Assembly: GCA_964513275.1 (NCBI GenBank)
Contig: CAZELN010000001.1
Coordinates: 1 to 63,668 of the forward strand
Direction: 5' to 3'
DNA length: 63,668 bases
DNA from: UBA12478 sp964513275
Lineage (GTDB): Bacteria > Patescibacteriota > Patescibacteriia > UBA9934 > GWF2-40-263
Of the stretch, positions 1-7,171 are shown one piece after another. Under the pieces are notes generated by a model. It did no database searches. It saw only the letters and a list, made by a program, of their open reading frames with translations, and was not told the origin of the DNA. Both the position numbers and the translations under genes were made by a program. Positions within the stretch are counted from its first letter, which is position 1; each line of letters begins with the position of its first letter.

Positions 1-39
1 CTGGCGACTCGGAAGCGTGTCGATGCGGAAGTTGTTCAT
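1..39 (-). CDS. 5' end of a GC-rich gene running off the window
   Basis: Only 13 codons are visible, reading MNNFRIDTLPSRQ from an ATG at 39-37. A good Shine-Dalgarno (AGGAG) lies 6 bases upstream of the start. The codons are richer in GC than in the neighbouring rodA, like the other orphan islands of this window. Function cannot be judged. Confidence 0.4.
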   Translation of the reverse strand, partial: MNNFRIDTLPSRQ

Positions 40-110
40 CTGGGACTCCTAGAAGAAGTATCTGAAAAGATCAATCGAACGGGATAATATATCAAAAAAT
101 AAGCCTTCTG

Positions 111-522
111 TCAATGGTTTTGTGGGGATCGTTGAAGGCGACTTTTGCGAATGCGTGGCGTTGAGTCATGAGCGTGATTCATGAATGCCTGTCTCCACTG
201 AGGAGCACGAAGTGTTTCGTGTACCGCCATCACATCATCCACCGTGATCATCTCCGCTGCGTTTACTCGCACAACGTCGTCATACGAAAGATCCGTCAAA
301 AGACCAACGGAACTCGCCCCGAGGTTATTGACTAAGACAAGCGAAAGGATCGCATTACGGCACTTGCGACACTGGACATGCATGAGGCGTGTTTCNNNNN
401 NNNNNTCCCTGTGTTCCCAAAATACGTGCTTCCGTGAGCGTATATCGAGAGTCACAAATAGGACAAAATGAAACGAGTTTTAATCCTTCGTTCCAGCGCT
501 CTGAACCAAACTCCGTAGGCAT
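111..522 (-). CDS. Zinc-ribbon hypothetical protein, interrupted by an assembly gap
   Basis: From an ATG at 522 the frame reads MPTEFGSERW..., with CPIC about 20 residues in. After ten Ns the protein continues with CRKC, so the two CxxC pairs form a probable zinc ribbon. A hydrophobic stretch (ILSLVLVNNLGASSVGLLTD) follows, then a conserved-looking segment ending in HETLR and a basic tail. The frame before the gap does not match the frame after it, because a 10-N placeholder does not give the true gap length; a start placed downstream of this (at 455) would be an artefact. It lies 40 bases downstream of rodA on the same strand. Function unknown; a nucleic-acid or protein-binding role is only a guess. 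Confidence 0.6.
396..405. other. Assembly gap (10 N)
   Basis: Ten consecutive N bases inside the zinc-ribbon gene. The frame changes across it, so the real number of missing bases is not 10 plus a multiple of three. Confidence 0.95.
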
Positions 523-562
523 ATAATTTTACAATACCACAAGTTGTTGACCGTGTGCTATG

Positions 563-1681
563 TCATCGATTTCGGGAAGCCGCACTCTGAACCATCGCAA
601 AGAGCGTCAACATCACCACTAAGGAACTTCCTCCATAGCTCACAAATGGAAGGCCGATGCCCGTAACGGGAAAAAGGCCTAGATTCATCCCAACGTTCAC
701 AAAGAACTGGAGAAAAAAAATAGAGGCGATTCCCAAGAGAAGATAACACGTGAAATCGTCTGTTGCACGACCGGCCTGGAGGCAAATCCGATAGAACAAA
801 AACCCAAACGCTCCCAACAACAAGACGGCTCCCACAAACCCAAGTTCCTCGGCAACCACAGCAAAAATAAAATCCGTCTGACTCTCTGGCAAAAACTTAA
901 GCTGACTTTGTGTCCCAAATCCCAACCCACTCCCAAACCATCTGCCTGATCCAACCGCAATGATCGCTTGCGTGACGTTATAGCCTTCTCCTAAAGGATC
1001 CGCGCTTGGATCCAAAAACGTCAAAATTCGCGAACGTTGATACTCAGCAAAGAAAAAAAACCATCCGAGCAATAGCATCCCCGTGGCCGCGGATGCCAAT
1101 GCCACGATAGATTTCCATGAAATCCCTGCGTATAAGAGATAAAAAACCCAAATTCCCAACAAAATAGAGGCGGATCCAAAATCTGGCTGGAGCAACACCA
1201 AAAAAACCGGCAGCAACGTTATGACTCCGCTTTCTAAAAACCCGCGTAGGTCAAACAGACGCTTCCCTCTACGCGCGAAGTACGCGGACAAAGCGATCAC
1301 AAGACCAATCTTCATTCCCTCCACTGGTTGAAAACTCACAGGTCCAACCACATACCATCCCGTGGCTCCGCGAACCGTATCACCGAAAAAAAGCACTCCA
1401 ATAAGCAGCACGGCGCAAAAGAGATACAACACCAGTGCGTAATTTTGCCATAAACGGTAATTGGAGGCGACGATCCCAACAAACATACAGACCCCTAACA
1501 CCAGCGCGGCGATCTGTTTTTTTACATGCACAAATTCTGCGGCATCTCGTGAAAGTTCGACGGAATAAATCGAGGCAAGACCCAAGAGCACCAACCCAAA
1601 AACCGCGAGCGCGAGCGCCCAATCCATACCGCGCACATGGCGGGACAATCGTGAAACGTAATTCTGTAGAGGTGTTGCCAT
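563..1681 (-). CDS. rodA: RodA/FtsW-family SEDS peptidoglycan polymerase
   Basis: A 372-residue polytopic membrane protein with about ten hydrophobic helices. SEDS hallmarks are present: the loop TGWYVVGPVSFQPVEGMKI near residue 110 and the C-terminal GLPFVSYGGSSL. SEDS proteins polymerise lipid II glycan strands; RodA works with a class B PBP and MreB in side-wall growth. The length fits RodA (about 370). mreB lies elsewhere in the window (58.7 kb), so a rod-type elongation machine is plausible. FtsW is the alternative. It begins 2 bases after the stop of the upstream anchored protein and is probably co-transcribed with it. Confidence 0.9.
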   Translation of the reverse strand: MATPLQNYVSRLSRHVRGMDWALALAVFGLVLLGLASIYSVELSRDAAEFVHVKKQIAALVLGVCMFVGIVASNYRLWQNYALVLYLFCAVLLIGVLFFGDTVRGATGWYVVGPVSFQPVEGMKIGLVIALSAYFARRGKRLFDLRGFLESGVITLLPVFLVLLQPDFGSASILLGIWVFYLLYAGISWKSIVALASAATGMLLLGWFFFFAEYQRSRILTFLDPSADPLGEGYNVTQAIIAVGSGRWFGSGLGFGTQSQLKFLPESQTDFIFAVVAEELGFVGAVLLLGAFGFLFYRICLQAGRATDDFTCYLLLGIASIFFLQFFVNVGMNLGLFPVTGIGLPFVSYGGSSLVVMLTLFAMVQSAASRNR

Positions 1682-1683
1682 GG

Positions 1684-2607
1684 CTATCGAGAAAAGACGC
1701 GCGTTCGCGTATCCCGCGTCGACTCCCCTTGAAGCGATTTATACACCTCCAGATCAAAAATGTTGAGCTCGGGAATAATCTGAACCTCGCTGACGCTGGG
1801 AAGCGTCCCAAACCAATTCACCGTAACCTCTGTTTCTACGCCGCTCTCCAAACTCGAAAGGCTCGTGCGGTTCACTCCCACAACCGAGCTTCCACGCAGC
1901 AGGAGAACAAAGAGACCGACATCGTAGTAACTGAACGCGGTGTCATTTTCAATGGTGAACGTGGTACGTCCAAATGTCTCGCCGTCAAAACGCGTCTCTT
2001 TCTCAAACGAGGATGCCGAAATGGAAAAGTTCAGTCGATCACTTGCCCAAGTCGCATAGTCTGGAATAACGTGATGGTCAACGCGATGCCAGCGCACATT
2101 CTCGATACTCAGGCTGGCAGACTGAATTGGACTAGCGGATTTGACAGCAAGTTCGGCCACGGATTTCTCCTCCATGGGAAGGACGAATCCTTCACGCACA
2201 TCCGTCTGTGAGCCACCGATCGAAAAAGAGTAAGAAAACTCCGCCCACCAATCATCGTTGGAATTCACGAGCGTCGCGTAGAGGTCATATCGATTGTCTC
2301 CAATCGAAAGAACTCGTCCATCTCCTGTTTCCAGATCCCTAGCCGCATTGCCTGCCGTAGAGGCGTGCAAATCAGATTGTCCAAGCGCCACCATACGCAA
2401 GACAGCGTTTTGTTCCGAGTCATAACTCACGGCGAACGCATCCAGTAAATGCCAGCCGCCAAACAAAAAGAGTGTCGCGTCAAAGGCGATGAACAGCGCA
2501 AACCCAATCTTGCGCAGAGCCGCACGGTGCGTCACCCACCACAACGACACCTTATAAAACCGTTTAAACTCTTTTTCCTCCTGCAGGAGAAGACCTCCTT
2601 CGTTCAT
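1684..2607 (-). CDS. Membrane-anchored hypothetical protein
   Basis: A 307-residue protein from the ATG at 2607 (MNEGGLLLQEEKEF...). A longer upstream frame exists, but it runs into the divergent gyrB promoter region. One hydrophobic helix near residues 30-55 follows a basic cytoplasmic stretch; the rest looks extracytoplasmic and beta-rich (two modules with FTIENDTAF and SLSIENVRW-like strands). I do not recognise a named family. Placed directly upstream of rodA, it may be an envelope accessory protein, which is inference from context only. Confidence 0.7.
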   Translation of the reverse strand: MNEGGLLLQEEKEFKRFYKVSLWWVTHRAALRKIGFALFIAFDATLFLFGGWHLLDAFAVSYDSEQNAVLRMVALGQSDLHASTAGNAARDLETGDGRVLSIGDNRYDLYATLVNSNDDWWAEFSYSFSIGGSQTDVREGFVLPMEEKSVAELAVKSASPIQSASLSIENVRWHRVDHHVIPDYATWASDRLNFSISASSFEKETRFDGETFGRTTFTIENDTAFSYYDVGLFVLLLRGSSVVGVNRTSLSSLESGVETEVTVNWFGTLPSVSEVQIIPELNIFDLEVYKSLQGESTRDTRTRVFSR

Positions 2608-2633
2608 ACAAGGAAAAGTATAACATATCCGCC

Positions 2634-2662
2634 TTGGAAAAAACCGACGACTACGGTAAGCT
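2634..2662 (+). promoter_or_regulatory. Predicted gyrB promoter
   Basis: TTGGAA at 2634-2639 and TAAGCT at 2657-2662 are separated by 17 bases, ahead of gyrB. A TATACT-like box for the divergent gene lies in the same 75-base spacer. Confidence 0.45.
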
Positions 2663-2682
2663 AGGGGCGAAATACTGAGCCT

Positions 2683-4737
2683 GTGAAAACATTTTTTATG
2701 GTTAAAAAGGAAACAAAGAAACCTGCCAAAGGCGCTTCGGGGGAATACGGCGCGTCGCAAATCCAAGTCTTAGAGGGACTCGACCCAGTGCGAAAGCGTC
2801 CGGGAATGTATATCGGATCAACAGGTCCGGCAGGTTTGCATCACCTCATTTGGGAAGTCATGGACAACTCGTTTGACGAGGCCATGGCCGGACACGGGAA
2901 ACAAATCACACTTCGGCTTCTTCCAGACAACATGGTCTCGATCGAGGACGAAGGGCGTGGTATTCCGGTTGATCCACATCCACAGTTTAAAGTCTCGGCT
3001 CTCGAGCTCGTTCTCACCAAACTCCACGCCGGAGGAAAATTCGGCGGCGGCGGTTATAAAGTTTCTGGAGGTCTGCACGGCGTGGGAGTCTCTGTCGTGA
3101 ACGCATTGTCGACGTATCTCAAAGCCGAAGTGAAACGCGATGGAAAACTTTGGGTACAAGAGTACGAACGCGGGAAACCAAAAGCCAAAGTGAAATCTGT
3201 CGGTACAGCCAAAGGCACCGGCACGACAATCACGTTCCGCCCCGACGAGACGATCTTTGAGTCAGTCGATTTTGATTTCAAGACGATTATCGATCACCTT
3301 CGTCAACAAGCGTATCTCACCAAGGGAATCAAACTGGTTCTCGCTGACGAACGTGACGCGACAAATCCATCCATCTACGCGTTTTACTTCGAAGGCGGGG
3401 TGGCCTCCTACGTTCGCCACATCAACCATGGGAAGGAAGAAAAGCACAAAAACATTTTCTACGTCCACAAGCTCGACGAAGCGACAGACGTCGAGGTCGA
3501 AACAGCCGTGCAGTACACTGGTGAGTACCACGAATCCGTCCACTGCTTTGCCAACAACATCACCAACCCCGAAGGCGGGATGCACCTCTCCGGATTCCGC
3601 GCCGCACTCACCCGCGAGCTCAACAACTATGCACGCAACAAAGGACTCCTCAAAGAAAAAGACCAGAACCTCTCAGGTGACGATGTGCGCGAAGGACTCA
3701 CCGCGGTCATCTCGGTAAAAATCAAGGAACCACAGTTCGAGGGACAGACAAAAGCAAAGCTTGGCAACCCAGAAGCTCGCACCGCAGTCGAGACCGTCTT
3801 CGGCGAAGCATTCCGTATTTTCCTGGAAGAGCACCCAGCCGATGCCGAGGCGATTATCGGGAAATGTCTTCTCGCCGCCCAAGCCCGAGCGGCCGCTCGT
3901 GCGGCGCGTGACACCGTGTTGCGCAAAGGCGCACTTGAAGGTCTCACGCTCCCAGGCAAACTCGCCGATTGTTCCAGTAAGGATCCAAGTATCTCAGAAA
4001 TCTTTATCGTCGAGGGAGACTCCGCTGGTGGATCGGCCAAGCAGGGACGCAATCGAGAAACTCAAGCGATCCTCCCGTTGCGTGGAAAAATCTTAAACGT
4101 CGAGCGCGCGCGTTTGGACAAGATGCTTGGGAATAACGAGATCAAGTCGCTCGTCATCGCGCTTGGCACCAACATCGGCGATGGGTTTGATATGGCGAGT
4201 TTGCGTTACGACAAAATCGTCATCATGACGGACGCGGACGTAGACGGCGCGCACATCCGCACGCTGCTCTTAACCCTTTTCTATCGCTACTTCCCCGACC
4301 TCATCCACTCCGGCCATATCTACATTGCCCAACCGCCGCTCTACCGCGTGAACGTCGGAAAAAATTTCCGCTACGCCTACACGGAAGGTGAGAAGCAAAA
4401 AATGATCGAAAGCTTAATCGGCGATATCGGGAAAGGTAAAAAGGTGGCCGAGACAGAAAAAACGGAGGAAGTCGCCGAAGGCGAAAGCGAAACAGAACAG
4501 ATGGAAGTGTCAGGTGTGAAGGTGAACATTCAGCGCTACAAAGGTTTGGGAGAGATGAACCCAGAGCAACTCTGGGAGACAACGATGGATCCAAAAACCC
4601 GTGTCATGAAACAGGTCACGATTGAGGATGCGGAAAAAGCTGAGGAAGTCTTTGATGTGCTGATGGGCTCCGACGTCGCTCCGCGCAAACGGTTTATCCA
4701 GACGCATGCAAAGACGGTAAAAAACTTAGATGTGTGA
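2683..4737 (+). CDS. gyrB: DNA gyrase subunit B
   Basis: A 684-residue type IIA topoisomerase ATPase subunit. The GHKL ATPase motif DNSFDEAMAGH is near residue 60 and GGKFGGGGYKVSGGLHGVG follows. The TOPRIM domain has EGDSAGGSAKQGR (about 444) and MTDADVDGAHIRTLL (about 515). The gyrase C-terminal signature YKGLGEMNPEQLW is at about 619, preceded by a short acidic insert (residues about 590-612). GyrB supercoils DNA together with GyrA. Two starts are possible: GTG at 2683 or ATG at 2698; neither has a clear Shine-Dalgarno. The lack of the about 170-residue insert of E. coli GyrB is normal for most bacteria. ParE is the less likely alternative. Confidence 0.93.
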   Translation: MKTFFMVKKETKKPAKGASGEYGASQIQVLEGLDPVRKRPGMYIGSTGPAGLHHLIWEVMDNSFDEAMAGHGKQITLRLLPDNMVSIEDEGRGIPVDPHPQFKVSALELVLTKLHAGGKFGGGGYKVSGGLHGVGVSVVNALSTYLKAEVKRDGKLWVQEYERGKPKAKVKSVGTAKGTGTTITFRPDETIFESVDFDFKTIIDHLRQQAYLTKGIKLVLADERDATNPSIYAFYFEGGVASYVRHINHGKEEKHKNIFYVHKLDEATDVEVETAVQYTGEYHESVHCFANNITNPEGGMHLSGFRAALTRELNNYARNKGLLKEKDQNLSGDDVREGLTAVISVKIKEPQFEGQTKAKLGNPEARTAVETVFGEAFRIFLEEHPADAEAIIGKCLLAAQARAAARAARDTVLRKGALEGLTLPGKLADCSSKDPSISEIFIVEGDSAGGSAKQGRNRETQAILPLRGKILNVERARLDKMLGNNEIKSLVIALGTNIGDGFDMASLRYDKIVIMTDADVDGAHIRTLLLTLFYRYFPDLIHSGHIYIAQPPLYRVNVGKNFRYAYTEGEKQKMIESLIGDIGKGKKVAETEKTEEVAEGESETEQMEVSGVKVNIQRYKGLGEMNPEQLWETTMDPKTRVMKQVTIEDAEKAEEVFDVLMGSDVAPRKRFIQTHAKTVKNLDV

Positions 4738-5007
4738 GGATCATCTTTACCAAACATGCACAAGAAAAGTTTGCCCTCCTTAAACGCCATTGTTTTCTTG
4801 TACTCGAGAGCCAGGTTATCGATGCAGTAACGGAACCGGATATCATCGATTCTTTACTCGAGAAGCCCTCTCCTGATCGCCCAAAAACAAATTGACGACA
4901 AGCATGTTTTGAGAGTAATTTATAAGCAGGAAGGGCAAGCGGTAAAAATCATCACGTTCTATCCAGGCCGAGTAACCCAGTATGAGAAAAAAAGCAGAAA
5001 AAATTAA
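4734..5007 (+). pseudogene. DUF4258-family protein, frameshifted
   Basis: A GTG at 4734 overlaps the gyrB stop and reads VRIIFTKHAQEKFALLKRH..., ending early at a TGA (4893-4895). The family continues in the next frame from about 4879 as QKQIDDKHVLRVIYKQEGQ, then IITFYPGRVTQYEKK, to a TAA at 5005-5007. The shift is close to the A5 run at 4883-4887. Together the parts have the usual DUF4258 shape (short, TKHA at the start, VIY and FYP near the end). DUF4258 genes often sit next to DUF2283 genes, as here, and the pair resembles a toxin-antitoxin unit. Decay, an assembly indel or recoding would all look the same. Confidence 0.6.
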
Positions 5008-5212
5008 CGTCTCCTACGAACCAGAAGCCGATGTGCTTAGCTGGGAGATTAGCGATAAACCGATCGACTACGCCAAGGAAGCAGGCAACGTTATTGTCCA
5101 TTTCTCAAAAAACAACACTCCAGTTTTTATCGAGCTTCTGGAAGCAAGTAAATTTTTCACCCAGACAAAAAGGCTAATACACGCACAGCGAGCTGACGAA
5201 GTCGCACGATAG
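4982..5212 (+). CDS. DUF2283 family protein
   Basis: A 76-residue protein whose core NVSYEPEADVLSWEISDKP and GNVIVHFSKNNTPVFIELL is typical of DUF2283, a small beta-rich family. The ATG at 4982 overlaps the end of the frameshifted DUF4258 frame by 26 bases, which fits a translationally coupled pair. Such pairs are commonly suspected to be toxin-antitoxin modules, with DUF2283 as the likely partner or antitoxin. Function here is inferred from family and context. Confidence 0.75.
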   Translation: MRKKAEKINVSYEPEADVLSWEISDKPIDYAKEAGNVIVHFSKNNTPVFIELLEASKFFTQTKRLIHAQRADEVAR

Positions 5213-5243
5213 ACATCACACCGTGAAATAGGACTCGGAAAAC

Positions 5244-6313
5244 TAAGAAACGTGGTAAAATGACCACGTTGTGAAGCAAAAGCTAAAACAAAAACAAATA
5301 GAAGAGTTGGAGGAAATCATTGTGGACATCACCAAAAAAAGCGGTGAGGTCCGTCGCGCTCAAGCGGTTCTCATGTGTGCTCGTTCCATTCCAACCGAAA
5401 CAATTGTATTGGCAACAGGACTTTCGAAGTCTCGTATCTTCGGATTGTATACCGCCTATGTCAAAGGCGGTTCAGACGTCTTTGTCGACAAACGCCAAGG
5501 AAAACCAAAAGAACTTCTCACCAAGAAACAACGAGACGAGATCATTACAACGGTTGGCAAAAAGACACCTAAACAACTTGGATTTGGAAGCGACTTTTGG
5601 ACAACCGGACTCTTGGGAGCATGGATTGAACAAACCTATGACGTGAAGTACAAGTCAAAAACATCCCTGTATGTCGTCTTTCGCAAAGCCTCATTCAGCT
5701 ACCACAAGCCGGAACGCACGTATCATGAACGCAATGAGGGTGAGATCCAAGCGTGGAGAAAAGCAAACAAAACAAAGATAGAACAGCATTTCAAGGATCC
5801 ACACACTATTTTGCTGACTGCTGACGAGATGATCCTCACAACCAAAACAACGACCCAGAAGGTGTGGCTCCCTCAAGGAGAGACGGTGCGGGTGGAGGTG
5901 GCCAACTCCAGCGTTGAAAGACGGCAAGTGTATGGATTCTTAAATGTGAAAACAGGAAAAGAACATGCGTTCAAAACACTCAAACAAAACATGGTGGTCA
6001 CTGCCGATATCTTGAAAGGTGTCCGTGTTCTTTACCCAAAACAAAAAATCGTCCTCTTATGGGACAACGCAGGATGGCATCGAGGTTCGGTGGTTCAAGA
6101 ATACATCAAGGAGGATGGAAACATCGAAGTGATTCATTTTCCCAAATATGCGCCAGAGGAGAATCCTCAGGAACATGTTTGGAAACGTGGACGTTCAGAA
6201 ACGACGCACAATCGATTTATCGATGACATTGATGCTGCGACTGATGATCTCGTGACGTTTCTCAACAACACATTCTTTCCCTACACTCTACTTGGAATAA
6301 GTCCTGTTTCTTA
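5244..6313 (+). mobile_element. IS630-family insertion sequence
   Basis: The element is bounded by TA dinucleotides at 5244-5245 and 6312-6313. Inside them are short inverted ends (AGAAAC at 5246-5251 and GTTTCT at 6306-6311). IS630/Tc1 elements target and duplicate TA. It holds one transposase gene, whose stop codon overlaps the right end. The terminal repeats are very short, so exact ends are approximate. Confidence 0.65.
5250..5269 (+). promoter_or_regulatory. Hairpin just upstream of the transposase start
   Basis: A perfect 7-bp stem (ACGTGGT at 5250-5256, ACCACGT at 5263-5269) with a 6-base loop ends one base before the GTG start. It would occupy the ribosome-binding region of any read-through transcript, a common way to limit transposase translation. 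That role is inference. Confidence 0.4.
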
Positions 6314-6314
6314 G
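5271..6314 (+). CDS. IS630 family transposase
   Basis: A 347-residue DDE transposase starting at a GTG. An N-terminal helix-turn-helix (about residues 25-65, ATGLSKSRIFGLYTAYVKGG) precedes a winged-helix Homeodomain-like part. The catalytic triad is visible: D185 (LLTADEM), D265 (VLLWDNAGWH) and E301 (ENPQEHVWK), with the D(35)E spacing of IS630. It looks intact. It lies between the DUF4258/DUF2283 pair and the repeat tract at 6.4 kb. Confidence 0.92.
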   Translation: MKQKLKQKQIEELEEIIVDITKKSGEVRRAQAVLMCARSIPTETIVLATGLSKSRIFGLYTAYVKGGSDVFVDKRQGKPKELLTKKQRDEIITTVGKKTPKQLGFGSDFWTTGLLGAWIEQTYDVKYKSKTSLYVVFRKASFSYHKPERTYHERNEGEIQAWRKANKTKIEQHFKDPHTILLTADEMILTTKTTTQKVWLPQGETVRVEVANSSVERRQVYGFLNVKTGKEHAFKTLKQNMVVTADILKGVRVLYPKQKIVLLWDNAGWHRGSVVQEYIKEDGNIEVIHFPKYAPEENPQEHVWKRGRSETTHNRFIDDIDAATDDLVTFLNNTFFPYTLLGISPVS

Positions 6315-6352
6315 TGTGATGTCTAGAGTATAGAGATTTGGAACCGATTCGG

Positions 6353-6378
6353 GACAGGGCTTGACCCTGTCTTTGATT
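6353..6378 (+). terminator. Rho-independent terminator after the IS630 element
   Basis: GACAGGG (6353-6359) pairs with CCCTGTC (6365-6371) over a 5-base loop, followed by a T-rich tail (TTTGATTT). Confidence 0.55.
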
Positions 6379-6389
6379 TAGGGTAGAAA

Positions 6390-7004
6390 GATTCGCCGGG
6401 CGAATCATCGAGTGTCCGTAAGACGGGAAAACACCTGCTCGGCAACCTGCTTGACGATTTTACTTACGACCTTCACGGTCGATGTAGTCATTGTCGAAGC
6501 AACTTGTCTGACGAATGGGACAGTGCCACTGGCGTCGTCGTTTCTGTCAGACTCCCTGTCGTGTGAACTCGAACTTGACCTTGGTTAATGAGGCGAATGC
6601 ACGACCCATGAGCGACGTTGCTGACCATGTTCTCCAGATGAGCGAGCGACTGTTGCTCTCCTGCTTGACGAAAGACGAGGTGACCTCACGGTCGTAACTG
6701 GGTGTGTCGAGCTCCCATCGGGCGGACAACCAGTTGTCGAAGGACGACGCGTTACTTGCCCGATCTCCCGCTGCGCGATCATCCCTTTGTCGAAAGTCGA
6801 GGGCGCTGGTGCGCAGCAACCTGTCTGACGAGGTTCGCAATGTCTCCGGACGAGGAACACGTTGTCAAACTCCCTGTCGTGCGAGCCAGCACGTGACGAA
6901 AGTCTAAGACGACCTTGCACGACCCCTGAGCGACGAGTCGAGCCGTGCAATCGCGGTGGCCCCCCTGTTGGTTCCTGACCACCCCTCCGGGTGGTTTTTA
7001 TTTT
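6390..7004 (+). ncRNA. Candidate structured RNA tract made of two tandem five-block modules
   Basis: No credible gene lies here. The tract opens with a 7-bp hairpin (GATTCGC/GCGAATC, 6390-6406) and ends in the terminator at 6979-7004. Between them, five blocks occur in the same order twice. Block A CCTGCTTGACGA is at 6446 and 6660. Block B TCACGGTCG is at 6473 and 6686. Block C GCAACYTGTCTGACGA is at 6499 and 6816. Block D ACTCCCTGTCGTG is at 6551 and 6869. Block E TGCACGACCCNTGAGCGACG is at 6598 and 6916. Segments between blocks keep nearly the same length (A-B 15/14, C-D 36/37, D-E 34/34) but differ in sequence; the second copy has about 100 extra bases between B and C. Conserved scaffold with variable stretches fits a guide-like or loop-rich RNA. 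Transcription is inferred from the terminator and was not shown. Confidence 0.45.
6979..7004 (+). terminator. Strong terminator closing the repeat tract
   Basis: CCACCC (6979-6984), loop CTCC, GGGTGG (6989-6994), then TTTTTATTTT. It lies upstream of the IS110-like gene and so ends something other than that gene. Confidence 0.75.
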
Positions 7005-7007
7005 GGT

Positions 7008-7037
7008 GACAAAATTTCGCACCTGCGAAAAAATGTA
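7008..7037. repeat. 30-bp palindromic site, copy 1
   Basis: GACAAAAT-TTCG-CACCTG-CGAA-AAAATGTA: two 12-base arms around a 6-base centre. A second copy with the same arms and a different centre is at 30673-30702. Both are beside GC-rich orphan genes. The geometry (about 11-6-11) recalls Xer/dif-type recombination sites but the arm sequences are not the usual dif arms; an operator is equally possible. Confidence 0.45.
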
Positions 7038-7083
7038 TCCTTTTCTGTAGGATGAGACCGTTGCAATACTCATGATAGAATCC

Positions 7084-7111
7084 TTGACTTTTCCTCACTA
7101 TTTGCTAGGGT
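7084..7111 (+). promoter_or_regulatory. Predicted promoter of the IS110-like gene
   Basis: TTGACT (7084-7089), 16-base spacer, TAGGGT (7106-7111). Two small hairpins follow in the leader: TGGCA-CGT-TGCCA (7111-7123) and GAGAA-GGAA-TTCTC (7124-7137). Confidence 0.45.
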
Positions 7112-7171
7112 GGCACGTTGCCAGAGAAGGAATTCTCCTAAATCATGGGCAACATCCACCCGAGGGTAAGA

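Noticed and set aside
1435..2211. 258-residue plus-strand frame opposite rodA and the anchored protein
   Set aside because: It lies antisense to two supported genes, has basic low-complexity composition and no Shine-Dalgarno.
6446..6935. Possible CRISPR array
   Set aside because: The repeats are five different blocks with unequal spacing, not one identical repeat with regular spacers, and no cas gene lies in the window.
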